64,000 bases of DNA from Anaerovorax odorimutans DSM 5092 (GTDB taxonomy: Bacteria; Bacillota; Clostridia; Peptostreptococcales; Anaerovoracaceae), in NCBI RefSeq assembly GCF_000426305.1, contig NZ_AUFC01000002.1, positions 186,001 to 250,000 of the forward strand, given 5' to 3'. Below are positions 20,158-28,675 of the stretch, piece by piece. Each line of letters begins with the position of its first letter. Position 1 is the stretch's first letter. Under the pieces are notes generated by a model that saw only the letters and a list, made by a program, of their open reading frames with translations, was not told the origin of the DNA and ran no database searches. The translations under genes were made by a program, and so were the position numbers.

Positions 20158-20988
20158 ATGAAAAATAAGCAATTTACAGATATCAGAACAAATTATTTGT
20201 TTTTTATATTAATTTTTTTTAATGGAATTGGATTTTTTGTTCTTAATAGCATTATTCAGAATAATCAAGATAAATTTTTTAGCTTTTTGCAAATTTCATT
20301 ATTTTGGCTACTTCTCATTAGTTTATTTATTACAACGATTTTTTTACTTATATATTTTTTTATAGTATTTCGTATGAGATTATATAAAAATAGAGAAGAT
20401 ATGGATAAGAAAATTATAATCCAATCTCTAAATACTTTTGCTAACTTTATTGATGCAAAAGATTCATATACAAAAGGACATTCTACACGAGTTGCATTAT
20501 ATAGCCATGAAATTGCAAAAAGAATGAAATTGACTGAAAAAGAAATGGACATTTATTATGCTGCACTATTACATGATGTGGGGAAAGTAGGAATCCATAA
20601 TGAAATTTTGGATAAGCTAGATGAATTAAATGATGAAGAATGGCAAACTATAAAAATGCATACAATTATAGGTGAAGATATTTTGAAGGATTTTACAATA
20701 TTACCTGATATTATAGATGGAGCAAAATATCATCACGAAAGGTATGACGGCCTGGGCTATCCAAGCGGTCTAAAGGGTAAGGATATACCTCTTTGTGCAA
20801 GGATTATATGTGTAGCAGATTCTTATGATGCTATGTCAAGTGACAGAAATTATAGAAAAAAGATGGATTATGATGAAATAGTTGAAGAACTTTATAAATA
20901 TTCAGGTACTCAATTTGATCCAGATATAACAATACATATGATTTCAATGATCGAAGATGGTTTCGTTAATGAAATACAAAAAGTTTAA
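20158..20988 (+). CDS. membrane HD-GYP domain protein (probable c-di-GMP phosphodiesterase)
   Basis: Protein of 276 residues with two N-terminal membrane helices (about 13-33 and 43-72) and a complete HD-GYP domain: HSTRVALYSHEIA near 104, the HD pair in LLHDVGKVG near 139-140, HHERYDGLGYP near 192-202 and VADSYDAM near 220. These residues form the metal site of enzymes that hydrolyse cyclic di-GMP. No response-regulator or sensor domain is attached. GGAG precedes the ATG. It follows the chemoreceptor at about 190 bases and has its own terminator. Confidence 0.88.
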   Translation: MKNKQFTDIRTNYLFFILIFFNGIGFFVLNSIIQNNQDKFFSFLQISLFWLLLISLFITTIFLLIYFFIVFRMRLYKNREDMDKKIIIQSLNTFANFIDAKDSYTKGHSTRVALYSHEIAKRMKLTEKEMDIYYAALLHDVGKVGIHNEILDKLDELNDEEWQTIKMHTIIGEDILKDFTILPDIIDGAKYHHERYDGLGYPSGLKGKDIPLCARIICVADSYDAMSSDRNYRKKMDYDEIVEELYKYSGTQFDPDITIHMISMIEDGFVNEIQKV

Positions 20989-21037
20989 TACCATAATTAC
21001 CTATTATAATATAAAAAATATATATGTTTATAAAAAT

Positions 21038-21084
21038 ACCCTCTTTTGTTCTTGATTATAAATTAAGAAAAGAGGGTGTTTTAA
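21038..21084 (+). terminator. terminator after the HD-GYP gene
   Basis: ACCCTCTTTT (21038-21047) pairs with AAAAGAGGGT (21068-21077), extended by CTT/AAG inside, and is followed by GTTTTAATT. Confidence 0.8.
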
Positions 21085-21215
21085 TTAATATTTATATACT
21101 TATTTATGTAATATTCATATCTAAAAATAAATCAATAAGATATATTTAACAAAAAAGGGCAAAATAAACCATATTAATAAATAAAATAACTTTGTATATT
21201 AGGAGGACAAATACT

Positions 21216-22145
21216 ATGATTACAGTAGTTGGTAGCTTAAACATGGACTTAGTGTTTAATGCAGATAAAATTCCCAGACCCGGTGAAACAGTATTGGGAA
21301 AAAATTTTCAACAGATTCCGGGAGGAAAAGGTGGAAATCAAGCTGATACAATTGCAAAACTTGGAGAAAAAGTAAACATGATTGGTTGTATAGGAACTGA
21401 TGATTTGGGATTTTTATTAAAAAAATTACTAGAGAAAGATGGCGTAGATGTAACTCATATTTTAGAAAAAAATCATGTAGCAACAGGTACAGCTGTAATT
21501 ATTGTAGAGTCCTCCGGTGATAATTGTATAACAGTAGCACCAGGCGCAAACTATACTCTCACCCCTTCTGAGATTAAAAATTTAAATCAAATAATAACAG
21601 ATTCACAACTATTATTAGTACAGCTTGAAAATAAAATTGATGCAGTAAAAGCAGCACTTAAAATCGCAAAAAAATCAGGAATAAAAACTATTTTAAATCC
21701 TGCACCGGCAGTAAAATTAAATAAAGAAATGTTAATGTATGCAGATATACTAACTCCAAACGAAACTGAACTTGAAATCTTATCTGATATGAAAACAGAT
21801 TCTTTAAAAAACATTGAAAAAGCAGGGAAAAAGTTAATATCCAAAGGTGCAAATGAATTAGTTGTAACTTTAGGAGAAAAAGGATGTATGTATATAAGTA
21901 AAAACAGAGTTGAATATTTTCCAGCATATAAAGTTAAGGTTATTGATACAACAGCTGCCGGAGATAGTTTTAATGGAGCGTTAGCTGTATATTTAAGCCA
22001 AAATAAAACCATAGATGAAGCAATTTTATTTGCTATGAAGGTAAGTGCAATCACAGTTACAAAGCCAGGAGCACAAATATCATTGCCAAATATTGATGAA
22101 GTAAATAAATTTCATACTTGGATTCATGTACAAGGTTTAAAATAA
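21216..22145 (+). CDS. rbsK: ribokinase
   Basis: PfkB-family kinase that phosphorylates D-ribose at O5. The 309 residues contain the N-terminal signature GSLNMDLVF, GGKGGNQADTIAKLG near 38-52, NPAPAVKL near 168 and the C-terminal DTTAAGDSFNGALA near 247-260 with the catalytic aspartate. I chose the ATG at 21216, directly behind AGGAGG, over an upstream in-frame start at 21192. No ribose transporter or regulator lies nearby, so it may act in nucleoside salvage. Another PfkB sugar kinase is possible but less likely. Confidence 0.88.
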   Translation: MITVVGSLNMDLVFNADKIPRPGETVLGKNFQQIPGGKGGNQADTIAKLGEKVNMIGCIGTDDLGFLLKKLLEKDGVDVTHILEKNHVATGTAVIIVESSGDNCITVAPGANYTLTPSEIKNLNQIITDSQLLLVQLENKIDAVKAALKIAKKSGIKTILNPAPAVKLNKEMLMYADILTPNETELEILSDMKTDSLKNIEKAGKKLISKGANELVVTLGEKGCMYISKNRVEYFPAYKVKVIDTTAAGDSFNGALAVYLSQNKTIDEAILFAMKVSAITVTKPGAQISLPNIDEVNKFHTWIHVQGLK

Positions 22146-22606
22146 TAAGAATTCAAAGAATAGAATTTATTTATCAAAAATTAAATATAAGAAGCATATT
22201 TATATATTTTTTTAGGCCAACCTATTAATTCTGGGAATATAAAAAAAGTTAAAAGTTAAATAAAGAACCTATATTTAGATTTATAAGTTATTCAATAAAT
22301 TTAATCATATATCTTTAAATTATAATTAATTCTTATTATATTTATGAATAAATATAACTTATAGTTAATAAGAAAACGCCTCCTAGATTCTTTTAAAATA
22401 TATCGTTGTCATTTTATGCTTATATATGGCAACTTGTGTAAATAGTATTGATTTATACAAAAAGCTTAGTATAATGAAAGAAGTAGTGGAAATAATACCC
22501 AAATATATAACTATATAATATGAAATAATTAGAAATAAAAATCAGTTAAAGAATAATACCTTTTTGGTTTACTTTAGCAAAATTAATAATTAAATAGGAG
22601 TATATT
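22146..22606 (+). other. intergenic region with a promoter module
   Basis: These 461 AT-rich bases hold no gene I can support. The only recognisable content is the promoter module at 22406-22475. A leader of about 125 bases separates it from the next start codon, without an obvious fold. Confidence 0.5.
22406..22475 (+). promoter_or_regulatory. promoter module, copy 1 (shared with 29572-29641)
   Basis: TTGTCA (22406), then ATATATGGCAACTTG (22422-22436), then -35 TTGATT (22448-22453), 16 bases, -10 TATAAT (22470-22475). All four blocks recur upstream of another gene at 29572-29641 with the same spacing to the base, which points to a common regulator. Confidence 0.7.
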
Positions 22607-23161
22607 ATGAGAACTGGAAATTTATTAGGAACTAATGTGATCAATACAGAACTTTGGGATAAGGCAAAATGGAAAAGTACAGTTTTTTTATCAGGTAAAG
22701 ATTCATCACCGTATTTAGGTATCACTTATCAAAACAAAGAAGCTGCTATCGAAATATTTTCAAACTGGATTAAAAAATTTGGACATCGTGATATTTTTGA
22801 AGAAATACGAATAGCAATAATCGAAGGGGATATCCCAAATCAAGAATATGGTTATTCTACTCATATAAGCACTAATTTTGACAGTTTTATAAACAATGAA
22901 TTAGACAATTATAATTTGTCTGGACGTATTAACAGAATGACTCCACCAAAATATTTAAAAAATTTACAATATTTTAAAGAAGAGTTTCATAAATTTGGAA
23001 GCTATATCATTATTCCTGTGCATATTAGTAATACTTCTCAAATAGATCCACTATTTGATTACGGAATAGAGAAAAAGGAACTGATTTTTAAACATGCAAA
23101 TGAATTATTATCAAATGATATAGATTATTGCTGTATAAAACAATTAAACAAAATCAAATGA
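22607..23161 (+). CDS. conserved-looking protein of unknown function
   Basis: A soluble protein of 184 residues, which I do not recognise. It has no signal peptide, membrane helix or cysteine pair motif; composition is mixed with many aromatic and charged residues (for example GHRDIFEEIRIAIIEGD and YGYSTHISTNFDSF). The start ATG follows TAGGAG. It is expressed from the promoter module at 22406-22475, which it shares with the small membrane protein at 29752. It stands alone; the flavodoxin gene follows about 110 bases later. Confidence 0.6.
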   Translation: MRTGNLLGTNVINTELWDKAKWKSTVFLSGKDSSPYLGITYQNKEAAIEIFSNWIKKFGHRDIFEEIRIAIIEGDIPNQEYGYSTHISTNFDSFINNELDNYNLSGRINRMTPPKYLKNLQYFKEEFHKFGSYIIIPVHISNTSQIDPLFDYGIEKKELIFKHANELLSNDIDYCCIKQLNKIK

Positions 23162-23268
23162 AATATGTTTACATAATAATTTTATTTGATTTTATTGTAC
23201 ATTATAGTCCTGCCATATTTACCTCAATAATTGGTAGAACTGAAAATTTAAATTGGAGATGAGATAAT

Positions 23269-23757
23269 ATGAAAACATTAATAATTTATTATTCCTTAGA
23301 GGGAAATACAAAGTATATTGCAGAAAATATTGCAAAGGAATTACATGCGGAATTAATGGAATTAAAAACAAAAAAGATATACCCATCCAAAGGTTTTAAA
23401 AAATACATATGGGGAGGTAAAAGTGTTGTTCTTAAAGAAGAACCTGAATTATTAAATACTGATATTGATTTTTCTTCTTATAACAATATTATTATAGGAA
23501 CACCTATATGGGCAGGGACATATGCAGCACCATTTAATACTTTTGTGAATCAATATAATATTACTGGGAAAAATATTGCATTATTTGCTTGTCATGCAGG
23601 TGGTGGAGCCAAAAAATGTTTTAATATGTTTAGACAAAAACTCAAAAATAATTATTTTGTTAGCGAAATTGATTTTATTGATCCATTAAAAAAGAATACC
23701 GAAGAAAATTTAAAAAAAGCAATTAAATGGGCTGAGCTATTATCATTTCATAACTAA
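23269..23757 (+). CDS. flavodoxin-family protein
   Basis: FMN-binding electron carrier or small flavoprotein of 162 residues. The N-terminus KTLIIYYSLEGNTKYIAE has the phosphate-binding loop (residues 8-15). GTPIWAGTYAAPFNTF near 75-90 forms the 80s loop and ALFACHAGGGAKK near 104 the third strand. It resembles the Flavodoxin_4-like group more than classic ferredoxin-replacing flavodoxin. GGAGATGAG precedes the start. A terminator follows. Confidence 0.82.
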   Translation: MKTLIIYYSLEGNTKYIAENIAKELHAELMELKTKKIYPSKGFKKYIWGGKSVVLKEEPELLNTDIDFSSYNNIIIGTPIWAGTYAAPFNTFVNQYNITGKNIALFACHAGGGAKKCFNMFRQKLKNNYFVSEIDFIDPLKKNTEENLKKAIKWAELLSFHN

Positions 23758-23782
23758 TTTTAAATTCATATTCTTAACATCT

Positions 23783-23836
23783 ACAAGGTATACAATAAAA
23801 TAATTATGTTATTTATTGCTATGCCTTGTTTTGTTT
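23783..23836 (+). terminator. terminator after the flavodoxin gene
   Basis: ACAAGG (23783-23788) pairs with CCTTGT (23824-23829), with inner CAATAAA/TTTATTG pairing, and is followed by TTTGTTTTG. Confidence 0.65.
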
Positions 23837-24042
23837 TGTCAAATTATGTCATAATTTTGTGAATTTTTCACATAAGTTTGAATATTTAATTTAGTATAAT
23901 AAAAGAAGTAATTAATTATAATTTTATTAATTAGAAAAATCTTTATAGCAATTATTCTTACCATATTAATAATTAATAAATTTCTTTATTTTCTTTTATA
24001 ATACGGATTTGAAAATTGCAAGCAGGTAGAAAGGATTTGAAA

Positions 24043-24084
24043 ATGAAGTTATTTAGTAAAATAAAACTTTCAACAAAAATTTAG
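24043..24084 (+). pseudogene. possible 5' remnant of a chemoreceptor gene
   Basis: Behind an AGAAAGGA ribosome site, an ATG opens MKLFSKIKLSTKI and then hits a stop. This 13-residue opening looks like the cytoplasmic start of methyl-accepting chemotaxis proteins just before TM1. The rest of the gene is missing, and a repeat-bounded element begins 34 bases downstream. Assignment rests on a short match only. Confidence 0.3.
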
Positions 24085-24117
24085 TAATTTAGTAATTATG
24101 TAATCTTAATAACAAAA

Positions 24118-24208
24118 AAACCCCCTATAGGAAAAATGATAGATTCCCTTTTAGGTAGATAGAACTGTTTATCAAGGAGAGAACATATCAAAACTCCATT
24201 GGGGGTTT
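24118..24208. repeat. MITE-like element or structured relic with 8-base terminal inverted repeats
   Basis: AAACCCCC (24118-24125) and GGGGGTTT (24201-24208) bound about 91 bases of comparatively GC-richer sequence with internal TGATA/TATCA pairing. There is no coding capacity. Read leftward, the end GGGGGTTTTTTTG could also serve as a terminator. I cannot name an insertion sequence family from it. Confidence 0.4.
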
Positions 24209-24381
24209 AATATTAAATATAATAAGATTAAAAATTATAAATATTAAGATTATTTTTTTATTAATGGTAATACTTTCTTATTTTTATCTATTATAGTAAA
24301 ATATAGTGAAATATTTTTACTATATTTTTCAAAATAGAATATAAGATAATAATAAACAAAATTTTTTTAAGGGAGATTAAT

Positions 24382-25875
24382 ATGGTTGGCAGTATTTATA
24401 AAACAAATTTTAATAAAGAAAAAATTGCAATAAAATTTAAGGGAAATAGTATTAGTTATGGACAACTTGACAAAATGGTATTATCGTATGCAAGTTATTT
24501 TAAACAAATTGGACTAAAAGAAGGAGATAAAGTAATACTAAGTTGTCTTAATTCTCCTGAATTCATATATTCGTATATGGGAACTGTTAGGAATAAAAGC
24601 ATTATCATTCCTATTAATTTAATGCTTACTATGGAAGAAATAATTTATATTGTAAAAGATTCAGAAGCAAAATTTATGATAGTAAATTCAATGATTTTAC
24701 AAAAATCAAATTTTACAAAAGAACATATAGAAAAAACTCTAGGAATAACACTTATAGTTTTGAACGAAGAATTCTATAAGAAAGTTTCAGAGATTTCAAT
24801 AGATAATTTTGAAGATTTTACAGATGAAAATACTATATCTACTTTTCTTTATACCTCCGGAACTACAGGAAAACCAAAAGCTGCTATGCTTACACATAAA
24901 AATTTAACTATTAATGCAGAACAATGTTATTTAGGACTTCATTCAAGACCAGATGATAACTATATGTGTGTACTTCCCATGTTTCATGTCTTTGCTTTCA
25001 CAGCATGTATACTTATGCCTCTTTGGTCAGGAGCTACTATATCAATCTTAGAATCATTCCAACCAAAAGAAGTAATTGATATTCTTATAAAAGATGATAT
25101 TACCATTTTTATGGGTGTTCCAGCCATGTATGTTGTATTATTAGAAGCAAGTAAGAAAAATATTACTTTCCCTAAACTACGTTTAGCTGTATCAGGGGGT
25201 GCAGCGTTACCTGTTGAAATTTACAGACAGAGCAGAGAAATTATGAAATTACCTGTTGTAGAAGGTTATGGTTTAACAGAAGCATCACCTGGAGTTTCTT
25301 TTAATCCTCCACATGGAGTACAAAAGGAGGGTTCTATTGGATTGCCAATTCCTTATATAGAATGCAAAATCGTAGATGAAAACGATATAGAGCTTCCTGC
25401 AAATGAAATTGGTGAGCTTGTAGTAAGAGGTGAGAATGTTATGATGGGATACTATAAGCAACCGGAGGAGACTGAAAAGACATTGCGTAATGGTTGGCTT
25501 CATACTGGAGATTTGGCAAAAAAAGACGAAGAGGATTACATTTATATTGTTGACAGAAAAAAAGACATGGTAGTTGTTGCTGGTATGAATGTATATCCAA
25601 GAGAAGTTGAAGAAGCAATTTATCAATACTCAAAAGTAAAAGAAGTTGCTGTAATAGGAGTTAAAGATAAGCTTAGAGGTGAAGCTGTTAAAGCTTTTGT
25701 TGTTTTAAAAGAGAATGAAGAATGTACTTCAAAAGAATTACTTCAATTTTTAAAAGAAAGGCTTGCTGTATATAAACTTCCTCGTAAAATTGAATTCGTT
25801 GAAAATCTTCCTAAAAATGGAACAGGCAAAATAATGAAGCGAGTTCTTAAGGAAGAACAGAATAAAAATATGTAA
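24382..25875 (+). CDS. AMP-forming acyl-CoA ligase (long-chain fatty acid type)
   Basis: Activates a carboxylic acid as acyl-adenylate and then acyl-CoA. The 497 residues have the full ANL pattern: P-loop YTSGTTGKPKAAM near 157-169, GYGLTEASP near 295, HTGDLAKKDEEDYIYIVDRKKD near 373-395 in two adjoining parts, and the catalytic lysine in NGTGKIMKR near the end. Long-chain fatty acid is the closest substrate guess, but aryl acids cannot be excluded. AAGGGAG precedes the ATG. It is transcribed alone and followed by a terminator. Confidence 0.88.
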   Translation: MVGSIYKTNFNKEKIAIKFKGNSISYGQLDKMVLSYASYFKQIGLKEGDKVILSCLNSPEFIYSYMGTVRNKSIIIPINLMLTMEEIIYIVKDSEAKFMIVNSMILQKSNFTKEHIEKTLGITLIVLNEEFYKKVSEISIDNFEDFTDENTISTFLYTSGTTGKPKAAMLTHKNLTINAEQCYLGLHSRPDDNYMCVLPMFHVFAFTACILMPLWSGATISILESFQPKEVIDILIKDDITIFMGVPAMYVVLLEASKKNITFPKLRLAVSGGAALPVEIYRQSREIMKLPVVEGYGLTEASPGVSFNPPHGVQKEGSIGLPIPYIECKIVDENDIELPANEIGELVVRGENVMMGYYKQPEETEKTLRNGWLHTGDLAKKDEEDYIYIVDRKKDMVVVAGMNVYPREVEEAIYQYSKVKEVAVIGVKDKLRGEAVKAFVVLKENEECTSKELLQFLKERLAVYKLPRKIEFVENLPKNGTGKIMKRVLKEEQNKNM

Positions 25876-25883
25876 ATATCCAT

Positions 25884-25916
25884 AAAAAGTTTTCTAATAA
25901 TATTAGAAAACTTTTT
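25884..25916 (+). terminator. terminator after the acyl-CoA ligase gene
   Basis: Near-perfect hairpin: AAAAAGTTTTCTAATA (25884-25899) with TATTAGAAAACTTTTT (25901-25916). Its ends are A-rich and T-rich, so it can work in both directions. Confidence 0.85.
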
Positions 25917-26062
25917 ATCTTAGATTTTAAAAATTAATAATAAATACTTTTATTTTATAGATTTTCATCTGTTATTTTTGTTTATTTAAAGCAAGTTTAA
26001 AGATAACAATAAAAAATTTTTATACATATTAATATTATTTTAGATAGAAAGAAAGAATTATT

Positions 26063-26518
26063 ATGTTAAAATTAATATTTTCATTAAAAATGATTTACTC
26101 TATCATTATTTTTTTAGTAATTATGTTTATATTATGGAATTTTATTATTATTATAAACAAATCAAAGCCTTATTTTGATGATCTGGAACAGCATCCAGTA
26201 AACTTAGATACAGCAATTGAAAAAGAAATGATCGATACATATAATCTTGTAACATTAAATGAAAACACTACATTTTACGTATACAAATCAAACAGCTATA
26301 TGTATAAAGTAATTACAAAAGAAAATGGAGAGTTTGAAACTATATCATTTTCTTCTAATGTTACGAAAGTAATAGAAGAGAATTCTATTACTCCACATTT
26401 AGAAAAATATAAATCCGAAATACCTGAAAGCAAATATAAAAGTACAGCTGAAACTTATAAACTATATATTCCTGAAGGATCAATAACAGAGGATTTTAAT
26501 ATTGAATGGCGTCTTTAA
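26063..26518 (+). CDS. membrane-anchored protein of unknown function
   Basis: Unrecognised protein of 151 residues. One N-terminal hydrophobic helix (about 11-32, very Ile-rich) is followed by an extracytoplasmic soluble part of about 115 residues that is acidic and Thr/Ser-rich, ending in FNIEWRL. No lipobox and no known domain. The ribosome site AGAAAGAAAG is modest. It stands alone between two AT-rich gaps. Confidence 0.6.
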   Translation: MLKLIFSLKMIYSIIIFLVIMFILWNFIIIINKSKPYFDDLEQHPVNLDTAIEKEMIDTYNLVTLNENTTFYVYKSNSYMYKVITKENGEFETISFSSNVTKVIEENSITPHLEKYKSEIPESKYKSTAETYKLYIPEGSITEDFNIEWRL

Positions 26519-26835
26519 TAATTAAACTAAATATAATATAAAATATTAGATAAACAAAAAAATTTAATATAAGTTAAATTGATAAAAAAGGGAATAAAAC
26601 TATAAAAAATAAGATAAACGAGAAAAATTTTAATTATTTTAAAGAACTTTGTAAGTTTTATGGATTGACAGAATATTAATTTTGGAATAAATTATTAGGG
26701 TGGAAAAATGATTTTATTTTTCCCTTTGACAATTAAATCAGCAGATGTAAAAGTAACAGATTCTGGTTTTTAATATAAAATAGAACTATAAGAAATAATG
26801 ACAGTATAAAATTGTTAGAGAAAGAGGTTAAATAT
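26519..26835. other. intergenic region before the cysteine-synthase-like gene
   Basis: These 317 bases have no supported gene. A GGAAAAAT/ATTTTTCC inverted repeat with a short loop lies at about 26702-26723. A TTGACA at 26727-26732 has no convincing -10 box. No S-box or cysteine T-box is recognisable. Confidence 0.4.
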
Positions 26836-27765
26836 ATGATTCATAATAATATTCTTGAGGCTATGGGACATACACCTATGATACGATTAGCTCATATGGC
26901 TGATCCTAACGGAGCCGAAGTATTAGTTAAATTTGAAGGTTTAAATGTAGGCGGCTCTATAAAAACCAGAACAGCTCATAATATGATTCTTTTAGCTGAA
27001 AATCAAGGATTAATAACCCCTGATACCATTATTGTTGAACCTACCAGTGGAAATCAAGGTATTGGGCTTGCATTAATTGGTGCCGTAAAAGGATATCGTA
27101 CAATTATAATTATGCCTGATTCTGTAAGTGAAGAAAGAAGAAAACTTGTAAAACATTATGGTGCTGAAGTCGTGCTAATTCATGATGATGGAGATATAGG
27201 CGCTTGTATAGAAGAATGTCTTAATACCGCATTAAATATGCAGAAAGAAAATCCAAACGTCTTTGTACCTCAACAATTTGAAAATCCTGCTAATCCTATG
27301 GTTCACAAATACCAAACAGGAATTGAAATTTTAGAACAAGTTGAAGGACCAATTCATGGTTTTTGCTCCGGCGTCGGCACTGGCGGAACAATATCAGGCA
27401 TTGGTGAAGTATTAAAAGCACAGAACCCTGATATTGAAATTTGGGCAGTTGAACCTGAAAATGCAGCAATTTTAGCAGGAGGTACTATTGGTACCCATCT
27501 GCAGATGGGTATTGGTGACGGAGTAATTCCAAAAAATTTAAATCAGAATATATACAATGATCTTTATATGGTTTCAGACTTTGAAGCAATTCAAACATCT
27601 AAAGACTTAGCAAGAAAAGAAGGCCTTATGTGTGGTATTTCCAGTGGAACCAATGTAGCAGCAGCCTTAGCTCTTGCTAAAAAATTGGGGAAAGGAAAAA
27701 CAGTGGTAACAATTTTACCTGACACAGCCGAACGTTATTTCAGTACACCATTGTTTGATGAATAA
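26836..27765 (+). CDS. cysteine-synthase-like PLP enzyme (variant active site)
   Basis: Fold-type II PLP enzyme of the O-acetylserine sulfhydrylase family, 309 residues. Lys43 in GGSIKTRTA is the PLP lysine, and GTGGT (181-185) holds the PLP phosphate. Two usually conserved spots differ: the post-lysine motif is KTRTA instead of KDR, and the substrate loop reads TSGNQG (70-75) instead of TSGNTG. The start at 26836 follows an AAAGAGG site. It has no cysE or sulfur genes beside it. It probably makes cysteine or a related beta-substituted amino acid; exact substrate uncertain. Confidence 0.8.
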   Translation: MIHNNILEAMGHTPMIRLAHMADPNGAEVLVKFEGLNVGGSIKTRTAHNMILLAENQGLITPDTIIVEPTSGNQGIGLALIGAVKGYRTIIIMPDSVSEERRKLVKHYGAEVVLIHDDGDIGACIEECLNTALNMQKENPNVFVPQQFENPANPMVHKYQTGIEILEQVEGPIHGFCSGVGTGGTISGIGEVLKAQNPDIEIWAVEPENAAILAGGTIGTHLQMGIGDGVIPKNLNQNIYNDLYMVSDFEAIQTSKDLARKEGLMCGISSGTNVAAALALAKKLGKGKTVVTILPDTAERYFSTPLFDE

Positions 27766-27996
27766 TACATTCTAATTAAATTCAGAATTTTATCATATAG
27801 TATAATATAATTTAATAATTATTGATTGGTATAGTATTGATGTATGAAGAAATCTTTGAATCATGTCTATAAAGTATATGGGAAATAATTTTAAATTATG
27901 GTATATTTATATTATATGATTTATTAAATGTTTAAAATAATGATTTAAAAGATTTATAAACTAGAATTTTTCATTTAATTTTTGGAGGTTATTTAA

Positions 27997-28587
27997 ATGA
28001 ATAATACTATTACACGAGAAAAAGCTATTGAATTACTTATGAAATATAACAAAGAGCCATTTCATATTCTACATGGTCTTACAGTAAGTGGTGTTATGAC
28101 ATGGTTTGCCAAAGAACTTGGTTACGGCGATGAGGCGGATTACTGGAGTACAGTAGGGCTTCTTCACGATATTGATTTTGGTATGTATCCAAGGGAGCAC
28201 TGTGTAAAAGCACAAGAACTTCTACGTGAAGCGAATATAAGTGAAGAAATGATTTATTCCATATGCAGTCATGGATATGGAATATGCGTAGATATGCCAC
28301 CAATACATGAAATGGAGAAAATACTTTTTGCCACTGATGAATTGACAGGACTTATTGGAGCTGCGGTTCGTCTACGTCCTTCAAAAAGTGCTATGGATCT
28401 TGAAATATCAAGTCTTAAAAAGAAATTTAAAGACAAAAAGTTTGCAGCTGGATGTTCACGTGATATTATTAAACAAGGGGCAGAAATGCTCGGATGGAGT
28501 TTAGATGAACTTTTCGAAAAAACAATTCTTGGAATGAGAGCTTGTGAAGAATCTGTTAATAAGACTATGAAAGAATTAAATTTATAA
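27997..28587 (+). CDS. HD-domain hydrolase
   Basis: Putative metal-dependent phosphohydrolase of 196 residues. The HD pattern is visible: His in FHILHGLTV near 23-26, the His57-Asp58 pair in GLLHDIDFG, a His in SICSHGYG, and an Asp in FATDELTGLIGAA. Family members act on nucleotides or other phosphate esters; the substrate is not predictable. TTGGAGG precedes the ATG. Convergent with the thioesterase gene. Confidence 0.82.
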   Translation: MNNTITREKAIELLMKYNKEPFHILHGLTVSGVMTWFAKELGYGDEADYWSTVGLLHDIDFGMYPREHCVKAQELLREANISEEMIYSICSHGYGICVDMPPIHEMEKILFATDELTGLIGAAVRLRPSKSAMDLEISSLKKKFKDKKFAAGCSRDIIKQGAEMLGWSLDELFEKTILGMRACEESVNKTMKELNL

Positions 28588-28605
28588 TAATATAACAAAG
28601 TAAAA

Positions 28606-28645
28606 AATCATCAACTATAAGTCTATCATTTAATAGTTGATGATT
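28606..28645. terminator. bidirectional terminator between converging genes
   Basis: AATCATCAACTAT (28606-28618) pairs with ATAGTTGATGATT (28633-28645) with a 14-base loop. Flanking A and T runs on both sides allow it to end transcripts from both strands. Confidence 0.85.
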
Positions 28646-28675
28646 ATTATTACATATTTCTATAAAAAAATAATA

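Larger units (their letters stand above)
23837..24381. other. gene-poor stretch with gene remnant and repeat
   Basis: These 545 bases contain no intact gene. They hold an apparent truncated chemoreceptor start (24043-24084) and an inverted-repeat-bounded element (24118-24208), described separately. The remainder is AT-rich with no other signal I can support. Confidence 0.5.

Noticed and set aside
26708-26773. 21-codon frame behind AGGGTGG upstream of the cysteine-synthase-like gene
   Set aside because: No cysteine or methionine codon run that would make it an attenuator, and it sits on an inverted repeat; too short to support.
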